Shown here piece after piece: positions 23,087-35,507 of a stretch of 64,000 bases of DNA. Under the pieces are notes generated by a model, which saw only the letters and a list, made by a program, of their open reading frames with translations, was not told where the DNA came from and did not search any database. The stretch is from positions 25,598,777-25,662,776 of the forward strand of contig NC_060063.1 in assembly GCF_020283565.1 (NCBI RefSeq), written 5' to 3'. The position numbers were made by a program, and so were the translations under genes. The number at the start of each line of letters is the position of its first letter. Positions within the stretch are counted from its first letter, which is position 1. The DNA comes from Trifolium pratense (Eukaryota; Streptophyta; Magnoliopsida; Fabales; Fabaceae).

Positions 23087-25799
23087 TATGTTATTATAGA
23101 TTCAAGTATTCATTCTATAGCTCTAGAGTTCACATGACTCCGTCAATTACCATTCCCATCACTGTCCAAATTGAAACTCCAAAAACACATAAATATAGGA
23201 TTATTTTTATTTAACAGGAGAAAAATATAGGATTGGGATAATTCCTAAGAATGTTGCAAAGTAGGGATTTGTTTGCAATTTTTTTAAAGTTTGTTATTAC
23301 AAATCATTCAATAAAATAATAACATTCAACAATAAATAATGATGATAGTGAACACCTAATGTGATGAGAATTTGGAGTGTGCTCTTCTGAAGGTTTCATG
23401 TTTGATTCTCACTAGTGCCAATTTTGGTGGGCTAATTACAAAGAAAAAAAAAAACTCTAACTTTAAATGGGGTCCCACATGTGGACGGTGAGATTGGTTC
23501 CTTCAAAATAGTCGATCATTCGGCCGGATACCGATTTTTTTTTTTAAATGTGATATAATTTTCCTCAAGTTTGTAAATATGTTCCTTTATCCTATTGACA
23601 TGATAATTGGCAAATAATAGGAAAGACATAAGATATCTACAAACCGTCCTTACTCCTTTCCTTGCCAAATACTCCCTGAGCCTGTTACCAAATTGCAGTC
23701 TTGATTCAATGTAAGATGGATTTCCCCTGTTGTTTTCACAATCACTCATGACAAGACTTTTTCAAATATAATTAAGTGATTAGGTGAAAGAAAATCATTT
23801 GTCTCAATCCTAACTTTAGTTGGAATATTTTTTATGCACATGATAAATTACGGGACATTGTAAAAAAAAAAAAGAATAATTAAGGGACTTGAATTTAGAA
23901 AACAAGATCAATTGGCGGTTAGATTCAATTGCCTTTTTTTTTGTTACGTTTCTTAATACTCCTCCGGTCCTTTTTTGTTATGTTTCTTTCCGTCAATTTT
24001 GTCACATGTGTCAGTCAAATTACATATGTGGACAGACACGTGGCACTTGGACACACTGACACGTGTACTGTTCAAACAGTGTTAGTGACAAAACTAACGG
24101 AAATGACTAACTTGTTACCTAAAGTAAACGTAAGGGACCAAATTAATACTTTTTAAACGTAAGAGCTCAAATTGAAACCTAAAATAAACGTAAAGGACAA
24201 AATGTGTAGTTAAGCCATATAAATATTAGCATATAAGATTTTGTTTGATTTATTTTGATGAGTATTATCAAAATATCAAGTTTTTATAATTTTTACTAAT
24301 AGACAATTAAATATATTAATGATCAAAATTGATGTCTTGTCATACCACAGTAGTCAAACTAATTCAAATATTTTGGGACGGAATGAATAGTTTCATTTTT
24401 AGACTAGTTACAATGGTTTCAACATCAAAACACCTTCAACACCCACTTTTTCACTCCACATCATTTTATCTTTCTTCCACCTAATCATTCAACACACATT
24501 CAACTTTTACCCTCTCCAATAGTTTTTTCATTCAACACTCTACCCCACCACCTTCTCTACCCCACCACTTTTTATTTCATATTCTTATTTAAATTTAAAT
24601 TTTTGTTTTTATGATTAAATAAAATTATAATTATCGATTAAAATTAAATTAAAATAATTAACACTTAACAAAATTTATTTAAATAATTTTTTTATTTTCT
24701 TAATTTAAAATGCAATATATCACACAAATAACGTATAGTACGAACAATTTTGGGTGTTGTTGAAATGATTATTGAGATTCATTTCACTAATAAAAAACTA
24801 AAATTTCAAAATAAACACTAATTGAAAGATAATAATAAGATTAAGGGAGTGAAAAACTTGGTTTTTTTTTCTGTGTCCAAATCAAATAAACCAAGTCTCT
24901 ATTTATAGAGAAAAAAATTCGTGAATTTTGGTATAAAAATAAAAAATTAATTTGCAGTGAAATAATTGAGTTTAAAGATAAAATGGGATAAAAATCCGGA
25001 CAGCCAATCACAGGCCTACATGTGTCCCTCAGCTTCTTCTCTCTCCGTGTTTCCCTTCTCCCACTCGCCCAACAGCTTGCAACCAAACAAAACGTGCCAC
25101 GTGTCCCCGGTGGCAGCATTCAACTGTGTTTAATTCATTCATCACCTCTCTCATCCACATCACATTAAACACACCCTCCCAATAGTTTCAACAGTTGAAT
25201 TCTTCATTCAACACACTCATTCAACACCCAGAAATCAGTTCCTACTTAATTACTGTATGGCAGTAGTTTTTTCCAATCAGTTAAAAAGTCACATCATAGA
25301 TTTGTGAGCCTCAAATAAAATATCTTCCGTATCTATCACGTCTCTATTATATATTACAAACTCCAATGTGTTTCTTTGGTGCGCTTTTTCTATGATTTAA
25401 AGGGATTTTAGATTCTGTCTCACATGATAATTCTATGGAAAATAGCATACCATATATCTATAGTTCAGTTTGGATTTACATCCTCTCTAATTTTTCGTCA
25501 TTTTTTTTTTCTTAATACAAAGTTTGATTTTCTTTATTTTTATTATTTGTAATTTACCAACTCTTAGATTAAAAAAGAGAGAAAAGATGAGTGAAAATTG
25601 GAAAGCATCCGAATTAAAAAATTTATATACAGGAGTTTTGGAGAGAAATCGTTGTTAAGCATTTGTAAATGTAAAAAAAAAAAATTAACATTAATTCTTC
25701 CTTTGAATTTGTTTGATATGCTTAATAATGAATCTAAGAATATTCTTTAGCATGACTCATACTATAAACTTATTGCGGTAGCATCTAATTATAGTCCTA
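23087..25799. other. Intergenic repeat-rich DNA
   Basis: No gene recognised. Near 23960-24200 sequence of the type TTACGTTTA/GGGACCAAATTA with CACGTGTC-rich core looks like a dispersed repeat. From about 24410 to 25230 the sequence is pyrimidine-rich with many CATTCAACAC words and ends flanked by CAATGGTTTCAACA and CAATAGTTTCAACA, suggesting another non-autonomous transposon. Minus-strand open frames at 23516-23749 (77 codons) and 24841-25119 (92 codons) have no feature I recognise. Confidence 0.45.
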
Positions 25800-27053
25800 T
25801 CTTTTATATTATAAGTTTGTATACACAAGCAAACTTATACACAAGCAAACTCTAAATCCTAATTTGTTTTCCCTGTTTTCCCTCCATTTTATCTTGTAAT
25901 TTTTATTAAAAAATAATACAATTTTGTCTTGACTAAGATTTGAACCCACAGCCCTTCAATGGAAGACAATATTTCCAACCATTATGGCAAGTATACCAAT
26001 TGTGATTAAAATTATGTGCAATAATTGATAAGCACCATCAATTTTAAAAGTATATCATATCAAAATTATTGTTGACTATATTATTCATCACGAAATATTT
26101 TTATGTCTTTCCTGATCAATGATTTTTTTTTCCTACCGGATCATAAATTTAGAGAATAATTATCATGTGAGATTTGGAAAGTTATTATCACGTGTAATTT
26201 GGAAAGTTATTATCAAACTCAATTTTACTAAATCAATTTTTTTTTGCAATACAACCAAACACAATCATAGTCATGTCACTAATCACATTCATTATTTTGT
26301 TTTTAATATTGCAGATTTAATATTAACCGATGATCAATTGATATAATATGCACTAGCAGACCAATTGTGATTTCAATTATGTCCACAAAGTGTTAAGCTC
26401 CATCAACTTTCATAGGAAAGATTTCATACGAAAATTAAGCACCATCAATTTTCATTGCACAATTTAAACAATTAAAAACCGATAATCTCTTATATTATAA
26501 GCTTGCTAACATAAGCTAACCCTAAACCAAATTTTTTTCCCCTCATTTTCTATTTCTTTTTATTGCAGCTTTATATTAAAAATATATAGATTTGTCATCG
26601 AACCTGCATCTCTTACTTACAATAAAAACTTTCAACCGCTAAAACATGTGCTTCAATTATGAAAGAATTTAGGAATCCTAATATGTTAACCCTGTTTTCA
26701 ATAAATTTGAACGGCGAAATTAATCACAATTTTTATTTATTTATGGATGTCTACTTAAGTTTATGTTCTTGATTACGTCTTTAATTTTTTTTTTTTACAT
26801 TTAATTATCATCAATTTTTTAACCTTTAGTTATCAACAATTCTTTTTAATAAGTAAACAAAACGATGGGGTTCAAAAATTATTTAAAAAATATATAAAAT
26901 ATAAAATAAGCACATAAACAAATATAGAATAATTAGTCCATGAAATTTCCTATACTATTCTTATTGAAAATGCTCTTAGAATTTTTGTATTTTATTTTTT
27001 ATTGTTACATATTACACCTAATTAGACCCATGCGGCATGGGTCAAAGTTCTAG
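25800..27053 (+). mobile_element. Helitron(s), plus orientation, with two diverged 5' ends
   Basis: The 3' end has the hairpin GACCCATGCGGCATGGGTC (27025-27043), then AAAGTT and CTAG at 27050-27053, followed by T. Two candidate 5' ends have TCTYTTATATTATAAG after an A: 25800 and 26486. Internal sequence is also repeated in diverged form (around 25990-26080 and 26355-26440). The arrangement is either one 568-bp Helitron (26486-27053) next to a truncated relative or a 1254-bp unit with a duplicated 5' half. No protein coding. Confidence 0.6.
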
Positions 27054-28111
27054 TTGAGGATAAATTTAAACCAAACTATTTGATTTTCCAAATTTTCAAC
27101 TTAGAAGATTAAATCAAATTGTTGCTTAAAAAAATGATTAATCAAATTGATGTGTCAAAGAGGTGCTAATAGATTACATTGTCATATTATTAATACATTC
27201 TTAAGTACTTTTTTTTTTTACAAAGCATTCTTAAGTACTTTTGCCTTATCAATTGTATATTTTTATTTTATTTTGATAAAAACAAAAGTTTAGGTGACTT
27301 GAGTTTCCTTGTTTCAAAGCTCATTAGAGTCAGGGCAAACTTCAAAGCTTGAACATTTACAAATCACTCACTAAAGAGGTCCTCATGCCGGGAGCATATA
27401 TTGAATTAACACCCTCGTAAGGTATCAACTAACTCCTTACCAACTGAATCAACCTAATAATTCAAAGTTCTGCCGAGAGATAAGTAAAATCTGACAAAAA
27501 AATATTCAGCATAAAAATTGAACTCGAATTTTCCCCAACAATTCTTTCTTACATGGAACTCATTAGCACTTTTTTTTTTTTGACAATTTTTTATATTCAG
27601 TTAGAGTATGGTTGATGCTGCTAACTAAAGGTTGCAATTTGACATAACCATTTTCAACACCATGATCAATTATTTTTTAAACTCTAATATGAAGGGATCA
27701 ATCCTCAATAATGCAATGCAACTATTATACCATGATGAAGGATATCACACATACCATTATTATGGTAGAAGTGCCAAGAATCAGTTTGAAAACTATTAAA
27801 TCAAGTACACTCACAACAAGAAAACAAACATACCAAAAGTTGCTGGTAAAGCCACTTTTCCGGCGGTCAATCAAGAGTCATGTGACCCTCAATTATCAAC
27901 GCGTCATAAACCACATCCTCCTTACATTCTAAAATAGGCCCACGATAGTTTCCAGCTGCCATAAGCCGCTGGAAATTGCCGGAGGGCAAGGCTGTCAAAC
28001 TGACACAGAAGGGCTAGAATATATAACTTTTTACAAACATCTAATTATATTTTATATTATTGCTACAGTTTAAACAATTAAGAAAACAGCTTAATCTATA
28101 GGACAATTATT
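27054..28111. other. Intergenic DNA without recognised gene
   Basis: AT-rich. Near 27808 there is CACTCACAACAAGAAAACA and at 27858-27870 and 27965-27985 GC-richer CCGGCGGTC and GCCGGAGGGC words, which might be a degraded CACTA-like end, but support is thin. Confidence 0.4.
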
Positions 28112-28909
28112 ATCACCACTAGGGGTGTACATGGGTTGGGCAAATCCGGTCGACCCGGTCAAACCCACCCAACCCAATTCAAAAAAGTGGGTTGGGTCGG
28201 GTAAGTGGGTGGATATGGATTTCAAAAATGAAAAACCCATTAAAAAAATCGGGTTTCGGGTAAAACCGGACCCAACCCAAAAAACCCACTAACCCACTAG
28301 TGCTATGTTTCTTGAAATTTTTTTATGAAAATACTAAAGATTTTTTCATTTGATTATTAAATATTTTTATATTGAAAATGAGTTATACTATTTTTTACAA
28401 AAATAAAAAAGATTGAATAATTTTTATGAACAAATATGATAATTTTTCGCATTATTTTTTTAAAATTTAAAAAAATTGAATAATTTTCATAAACAAATAT
28501 AGTGATTCATGATTTAGTCATTTGATATTAAAAAATGCAAAAACATCATTTGGATAACACGTTATCCAACCCGTAAATTAGTAGATTTACACAAAAAAAT
28601 GGGTGATTATTTTTTATAGTGAAAAAAAGTTAGCCTATTTTTCAAGAAAATACATTGATTGAGTTATTTTTTATGAAAAATATGATGATTCAACATTTAG
28701 ATATTTAATATAAAAAAATAGAAAAATAATTTGGGTAACCCACAACCCAACCCAATCCAACCCGGAAATTAGTGGATTTACCCAACCCGGCCCAATGTTA
28801 TAACGGGTGGTTATTTTACTAAACCCAACCCGGAGTACCATATGTGGTTTGGGTTTTGGTTTTGGCCAAACCCAACCCAATCCGGCCCACGTACACCCCT
28901 AATCACCAC
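28112..28909. mobile_element. Non-autonomous hAT element, 782 bp, with 8-bp target duplication
   Basis: The element 28120-28901 begins TAGGGGTGTACATGGG and its right end on the minus strand reads TAGGGGTGTACGTGGG. It is flanked on both sides by ATCACCAC (28112-28119 and 28902-28909), a perfect 8-bp duplication typical of hAT transposons. Subterminal regions are rich in ACCCAACCC and its complement. No transposase frame; the middle is AT-rich. It sits about 230 bp beyond the 3' end of the E2 gene's coding region. Confidence 0.85.
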
Positions 28910-29133
28910 ACTAGGCTAACAGCTTAATCCACAAACTCAGAAGTAAGTTAACAACAAATAAGATTGCATCAGGAAATCAATGGTACATTATTTACAGTGA
29001 GAAAGTTAATTAACATGAAGGGGAATTTTTCCCCTACCAACATCCAAGTACATTCATTTGAATGAGGTGAAAACATAACTAGAACAACATGTACAGATAA
29101 AATACAGAAAGAACATGACTTGCATAACCAAGA

Positions 29134-32100
29134 CTAAGGGTCGGCTTTACCAGCAATCTGTTCATCACTAGAATCATATTCATCTTCAGTTAGCTCCTCA
29201 TCTTCTTCATCACTGGATTTCTCTTCTGTGGCAGCTCCAATGTCTTCCGGCTTGGCATACTTCTCACAGTATTCTGAAAATTGGAAGTCAACGAAGATGT
29301 CAGTAAATGTTGAGAAGTTATTGTTTATGAAATACATGCTGGAATTCGTGCACGAATTCAGGCTTTTAGATAAACAACTCAAATTGATACTTGTTGTATC
29401 GAAGATTGAAGACGTGACCACACAAAACGCACCACATAGAAAGTACGAGAAGGTATAAAAACTTTTGTGATTGGACACCTCTTATCTACATTCTCATAAA
29501 CACTTCAACAAAAGTAATTGAGCTATGGCTATGGCATGAATCACACCTGATTGAGTAGCTCTTACATGTGAGATCAAGTACAATATGTTGAAGAAGACAA
29601 TATTGAAAGATTTGTAAGAGAAGTTCGAGAGCATTTATGGTTCAAAGTTGCTAACCAGTTAAGTTTGTGCATCCTTGTATCTCGCACATATGTACATATA
29701 TAGCAGAAGTATGGATTGAATACGTAAATGAAGATAGATTTGAGTTTTGACCACACAACCATACATAAAATGATCATGATCAAATGAATGTGTGAGAAAA
29801 TATAATCCTAATCACATAGTAACAGATGAAAGATTGAGAATAAATCTCTACTAATACACTCCAAAAACATCCACATTCCGTCGTATGTATCATGTCTCGA
29901 TGTCCTACATTTTCGACACTGCCCATGTAAATAGGGTTAGTGTCAATGTCATACTTGGTGTGCGCACTTCATAGGTTGACACTAGACACTAGACAGTAGA
30001 CAGATAAAAGGAGATCAAATGGCAAAGAAGAAATATAACCTTTCCTATGGATAAAGAGTGAGCTTGAGTGAACAATCGATATATGTATGTATGATGATAG
30101 ACATTTAGGCCTGTTTATTTTGTGAAAACATTTTTCCATTTTCATTTCCTAAAATTTGTGTTCATTTTAACTTGCTAATAATAAGAACATATGAGATTCT
30201 TGAAATGAACCATTGTGATGGAGAGAAGATAAAATGCTAACTAGGGATGATGCATTTCTTCAAATAATGAAAACAATTCGTTTTGCATTTTCATCGTTTC
30301 CAAAAAAAAAAAATGTGCACAATTGTTCACTTCAAGAATCTATTATCTCTTTGTTAAGCAAGTAAAATTAACACAACTATTAAAAAATGAAAATATAAAA
30401 TGTTTTTACAAAGTAAACGTGGCCTTAAGTTTTGAGATCATTAACATCTTATGTTCAGCTAAACCCACAGATCAATACAGGACAGATTCGCAAGAGAAAA
30501 TGACCCGGAGATAACAAGATAGCTCCGTACGAGTAAACCTTAAGTTACAAATTATATCCATTAACAAAGTTAATGGAATTGGAAGGTTAATTTCATCGAT
30601 GAAAGGATAATAAACACGTAGGCAGCCAAATAGCCAAGTTAGACAACAAATATAATCTTTTTATTTACTTGCACAAGAGATTATTGTATACGACATAAAT
30701 TGAGATAAAGGTAAATTTAACATCCATCCTTCTACTCTCTGAGATATAAGCCTCACTTTTCTGTTTAGGATTTGATGGAATCACACGAGGAAGTTGCGAA
30801 TGACAGCTTGTTATGGTCAAGTATATGATGCAGACTGCAGTCAATAGAAGATGAAATTCTAGAAAATACCTTTAACCCTTTGGTCATAAGCAGGTCTGTC
30901 GCGCATCATTAAAGCTGCAGCCTCTCCATTCAAGGGATCCGATGGATTGGGATACAGAAGGAGTTGAGGCAGAAACACCTCAAATACATTGACAAGATCT
31001 GTAAGAATGCAGATTTTGACATATAACAATAATCAGAAATTATCAAAATGAAAAACTTGAATGAAATCCAGGGTTGTTAAATGGCAGCCATGGCGGAAAA
31101 GCATGGTGAACTTTTGACAGCCATCATAGGCAATTTGTTAAGGGATGCCTAATGAAGCATGGACAGAGACACGGACACTGACACGTCAACACCGATAGTA
31201 ATTTTAAAAAATGACATAACTCAGTATAATCATAAGTGTCGGTGTCGTGTCCGGCCTAATCTGAGGAGTGCATGTGCTTCGTACGGCACCATAGGCCACA
31301 AACTGATGAAAATGAAATCATATTTTGTCAAAAGAATTGAAGACAGATCATTACCAAACATGGGGCTCCAGGTCTGATTGATAACATCAAGACAAACCGA
31401 TCCTGACCTGAAATTATCATTATACAAGGCGATCAAACATATGCTTGAAATTAAATTAACATGTGAGGTATAGTAAATTAACATGCAGACTTTAATTTAA
31501 GTGCATTAAAACAAGATTCATACATCTCATCAACATTTGGATGATAAATCTTATTGATGAAGCCTATCGAAGGAGATTTATAAGGATAAGCATCCGGTAG
31601 CTCAACTCTTACTTTCCACACACCACCTTGATAAGGACCTGACAAAAACCATCACATGGATTAGAAAGAACATTGAAAAATGCTAGGTGCATAAGATAGT
31701 AACAGCACCTTTCACATAATTAGATGTATAATCTCATTTTAACATCTAAGACCATGACAGAACAATAATTAAAAGTGAAAATCATCAAATTAAATAAACA
31801 ATATAGAAACAAAAGAAATGTTCATGCTAAAATTCATGCTTTATTCAACTAAGAAAACCATAACAAGCAAAAGAGAAATCAATAAGAAAACTAACACAAA
31901 TTAATTTATAAAATAAAAACCAATCATTTATTTATAGACTATGAAAAATCAACAGAGCAATAAAAGCAATAACTAAAACAGGAATTAAGAAAACATAAGA
32001 TTTTATGTCTCATATGAGAATCTTTCAGATTATACACAAATCTAATTATCTAAATCCATAGTTATCAAAGTCAACATCTAGTCAAAAATCAAATACTCAT

Positions 32101-32423
32101 AAATAGAAGAAAAAAAAAAACACCAAAAAAAATTCACAAAAATCACTGAAACAAGTAAAAAAAATTAAGAAAAAGGAAATTTACTTTCATTGGGTCCATG
32201 AAAATGGACATAAAATTCTTGCATTCCATCGTTAATCATTTCCACCTTGTAATCACTCATCATCCTAATTTTTTATAGAAAAATCAAAAACAGAATCAAG
32301 AGTCAAATTCAGATACCCAATTGAAAAAAGATGAGAAATTTAATGAAAAAAAGTGAAATTGAAAAAGTTTAGGATTAACAATTTCATCAGGTCCATCTCT
32401 CGTCTCTTGCTTGGAGAAGACAT
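29134..32423 (-). CDS. Ubiquitin-conjugating enzyme E2, UBE2H type (Arabidopsis UBC4/5/6 group)
   Basis: E2 enzyme that carries ubiquitin as a thioester and passes it to substrates or E3 ligases. Exons in coding order: 32423-32380, 32264-32185, 31638-31524, 31407-31355, 30998-30870, 29273-29134; all GT-AG, total 561 bases, 186 residues plus stop. The start [14 protein letters not shown] is diagnostic of the UBC4/5/6 group. The UBC fold follows, with [20 protein letters not shown] holding the active-site Cys (about residue 86), the HPN motif, and [16 protein letters not shown]. The C-terminus is a long acidic tail ending IAGKADP, as in the plant group. The last intron (29274-30869) is about 1.6 kb, so the acidic tail is encoded by one distant exon. 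Which of the three Arabidopsis paralogues is closest I cannot tell. Confidence 0.96.
29274..30869 (-). other. Long last intron of the E2 gene
   Basis: AT-rich intron of 1596 bases between the core-fold exon and the acidic-tail exon. I see no gene or clear transposon in it; open frames on the plus strand are short. Confidence 0.7.
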
Positions 32424-32476
32424 GTTTTCTTGGTCTCTCTCAGTTGGTTGCGTTTTCTTTGTTCCTTTCTTGCTTT

Positions 32477-32515
<39 letters not shown>

Positions 32516-33740
32516 AGAGAAATGTGGAACAACCTTTGCTTGTGCAACTGAAAGAAGTAAAATTAGTTCAGACAGCAATCAGCAAAACTAGGAGTTAGAT
32601 GACTACTAGCTTAGCTTAACTGATAATGACGATATTAAGTTCGAGTTTAATCGACAATGGTAATATTTAAGTTTTAGTTCAATTGACAATGACGATATTA
32701 ATTTACTCGACATCATTTTTCTAGCCCGAAATTTTATCAGGTGGTGTTTGTCACGTTGTCTACTTGCTAAAGCAAACAATTGTTAATAATCCTCTAAAAA
32801 ATTTATGTTAATAGTGATAAGCCTATCAAAAGATAAACTAGTATAATAATGAATAATGGATGGAGAAGAAAATTTACAATAAAAGTCCTATAAAAATATT
32901 TTATTGCAACTTATATGTGGGATAGTGGATTTGAGTTTCTTGCACACTGTAAATTTTCAATCTCGGCCGTCAATATGATATTTGACGGTTTAAATTATAC
33001 AATAATAAAATAAGTTGAAAATAAAATTGAGTGTTATAATTTGAGATTGAACGATTGAGATTGAAAATTACATTATGTGTTATTGTATTAAATTATGTAA
33101 AACATTATTGATTAGGAATGCTTATTATCATCGCCGGTAAGTTCCATCAAACAACAATTTTATGATATCACATTTCTCTTACTTTCGTGGTATTCGTTAT
33201 TTTGTTTGTGGTGTTAAATGACATTATGATTCCTATTTTACAAAATTACCATTTTTTTACTATAAAAAAAAAAAAAAAGAAAGAAAAACTAAACGAACTA
33301 ATAAAAGAATAAGCAGAAAAGTGGTCATTTTTTACGATAATAGTAAAAAGTAGTTAGTGGTTTTTCAAAAGAAAATGTTTGTGTTGTAATATAAAAAATA
33401 AAATTAATTTTTATTGTAAAAAAAATTAAATATGACAATATATATAATGTTTGATATCGTGGAAGTGGAACAGATACACAAATGATAAAAGTATCCTTGT
33501 GATAAATTTATATTACAAATTTGTTCAACAATTAAATGAATTTTATTATTTTTTTTAATAATAATTTTAGTTATAATTTTAAATATTTTTGTTTCTTAGA
33601 TAATATAAAATGGCTTACTTATAAAATTTCACATATTTGTTTAAATTACTTATTAATATTTATAACTTTCCATTTAAAATATATATACTTTAATATTTTT
33701 TTATATAAAAATTATATTTTATAAGAATAAATAATAAATG
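32424..33740 (-). promoter_or_regulatory. Upstream region of the E2 gene
   Basis: The first 100 bases upstream of the start codon are the probable 5' UTR and include a (GA/CT) tract at 32481-32512. Farther out are three copies of a TTAATTGACAATGACGATATTAA-like phrase at about 32615-32705, in 40-45 base spacing, a short local repeat. From about 32940 an inverted pair around TTGAGATTGAACG/CAATCTCGGCCGTC suggests a small MITE. No TATA box can be assigned with confidence. Confidence 0.4.
32481..32512. repeat. (GA)n microsatellite in the E2 5' leader
   Basis: About 16 GA units on the plus strand, read as CT repeat in the transcript, 58 bases upstream of the start codon. CT-rich leaders are common in plant housekeeping genes. 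Confidence 0.93.
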
Positions 33741-33866
33741 TTCTCGTGAGCTTAACTCAGTTGGCAAGGGATATTGTATTATATATGCATGACCCGGGGT
33801 TCGAACCCCGACACTCCACTTATTCATCTTAAGGGTGAAATTTTTATCCACTAGACTACTTGATAA
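33741..33866 (+). mobile_element. tRNA-derived SINE
   Basis: Carries an RNA polymerase III A-box-like TTAACTCAGTTGGCAAGG and a B box GGGTTCGAACCCC about 35 bases later, then a body with CACTTATTCATCTTAAGG and CCACTAGACTACTTGA. I associate this 3' body with Medicago SINEs from memory. It cannot fold as a complete tRNA. AT-rich flanks (AATAAATAATAAAT and AAAAAATAATA) may be the decayed target duplication. Confidence 0.75.
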
Positions 33867-33876
33867 AAAAATAATA

Positions 33877-34164
33877 CTCCTTCCGATCTTATATATAAAA
33901 ATAAAAATAAAATAATTTTTTTAGATACATTGTAAAATTGATGTATATAAACTACAATATAGTCTATATACATCAATTTTATAATGAATCTAAAAAGTAA
34001 TCTTTTTCTTATATACTACTCCCTCCAGACACACTTATAAGCAAAAATTACTTTTTAGATTCATTGAAAAAGTAATGTATCTGGTCAATAATATAGACTG
34101 GATACAATATTTTTTTCAATGAACCTAAAAAGTGGTTTTTGCTTATAATTGTGCGCGGAGGAAA
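33877..34164. mobile_element. Two adjacent Stowaway-type MITEs
   Basis: The second (34019-34164) starts CTCCCTCCAGACACACTTAT and ends as the complement of TTTCCTCCGCGCACAATTAT, flanked by TA on both sides, the Stowaway pattern. The first (from 33877, CTCCTTCCGATC, also after TA) contains an inverted pair around ACATTGTAAAATTGATGTAT and runs directly into the second, so its right terminus is unclear. Confidence 0.65.
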
Positions 34165-34562
34165 TATATAGACCGGGGAGCAATAAATGATGTTTTTTTT
34201 ATTGTTTTTGGAAGAATAAATGATGAAATTTAGTTCAAAAAATGAGGAAATTATTTTGTATTCTCATTGATCACGTCACGCACGATTATTATTTATTGTT
34301 TGACTGGTATTGATCACGCATGATAGTAATTTTAAGTACATGCAAGTATTATGTATAATGAGAACACATGCTTTAATTAATTGATTAATTAAAACGTCTA
34401 CAGCCAAAAAAAAAAAATTCGTATATAGAAACGGGGTACTCTACCCACATTTCCATAATTGTGCATTTCCAAGATTCCTTTCTATCTACCGTACTCTACC
34501 CACATAAGTAAGTTAACTTTGACATTGACCATACATAGAAAACTGTTTTTAAATTTTAGGTG
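34165..34562. other. Intergenic DNA without recognised feature
   Basis: AT-rich spacer between the Stowaway elements and the hAT-like element; nothing further seen. Confidence 0.5.
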
Positions 34563-34794
34563 TTTGTAAGCAGAGTTGTCAAAACGAACGGTCCGGCTAA
34601 ATTTGGGCAGGTTTGATCGGGTTTCGGACTTCATTGAATGGGGCTAAAAAGTCCGGATAAAAAACGGGCTATCAAAATTAGTGTTCGAGCCCGGCGCGGT
34701 ACGGATTGTCGGGCTTTCGGACCGTCCGGTTTATTTTTTTATTTTTTATTTTACATTTAGTGCTCAAACTCAACATTATAAATATGATCAATAA

Positions 34795-34826
34795 TTTTCG
34801 CGCGTTCTATTTTTACTCATCCGATA

Positions 34827-34877
<51 letters not shown>

Positions 34878-35340
34878 TAATTCTCGCGCGCCCTATTTTT
34901 ACTCATCCGATACTTATATATATATATATATATTCTCGCGCACGCCGTATTTTTACTCATCCGCTATCTACGAGTTTCTCACGCGCCCTAATTTTACTCA
35001 TCTGCTACCTACGATTTTCTCGCGCGCCCTATTGTTACTCATCCGCTACCTATGAGTTTCTCGCGCCCTATATTTTTACTCATCCGCTACTTACGAGTTT
35101 CTTGCGCGTCATATTTTTACTCATCCGCTACCTACGACTTTCTCGCGCGCCCTATTTTTAGTCATCCGCTACTTATAAGTTTCTTGCGCGCCCTATTTTT
35201 ACTCATCCGCTACTTACGAGTTTCTCGTGCGCCCTATTTTTACTCAACCGCCACGTTCGAGTTTCTCGCGCGCCCTATTTTAACTTATCCGCTACCTACG
35301 AGTTTCTCAGGTGCCTTATTTTTACTCATCTGCTACTTAA
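34795..35340. repeat. Minisatellite, about 41-bp unit, plus (TA)n tract
   Basis: About 12-13 imperfect units built on TTTTTACTCATCCGCTAC, ACGAGTTTCTCGCGCGCCCT. A (TA)n run interrupts it at 34829-34872, with a shorter one near 34915. Units differ by substitutions. A plus-strand frame through the array (35052-35360) is a repeat artefact, not a protein. Confidence 0.92.
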
Positions 35341-35507
35341 GTAGTGGAGGTGTTTTATAATTTATATTACGAACTAAGTTCAAATCATCCAAAACAAATT
35401 ATTTATATTTAATTTTAATTTTTTTTATTTTATTTTTTTCGGGCTTGCGGGCCGCCCGTGGCCCATTCGGGCTAACCCATATTTTAATCGGGCTTTATCA
35501 GGCAGGG

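Noticed and set aside
23516..23749. 77-codon minus-strand frame
   Set aside because: Not random-looking in its middle, but no family is recognised, and there is no intron or neighbour to support a gene.
24410..25230. A complete Tourist/PIF-type element with ends near CAATGGTTTCAACA and CAATAGTTTCAACA
   Set aside because: The two end-like words face the same way rather than being inverted, and no TAA duplication was found.
29228..29458. Plus-strand 76-codon frame overlapping the last E2 exon
   Set aside because: Antisense shadow across exon and intron.
33741..33866. A possible tRNA gene
   Set aside because: A and B boxes are present but acceptor and anticodon stems cannot form; better explained as a SINE.
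35052..35360. 102-codon plus-strand frame
   Set aside because: Produced by the 41-bp minisatellite; the protein is only the repeat read in one frame.
34571..35507. CRISPR-like repeat array
   Set aside because: Units are contiguous without spacers; it is a minisatellite in plant DNA.
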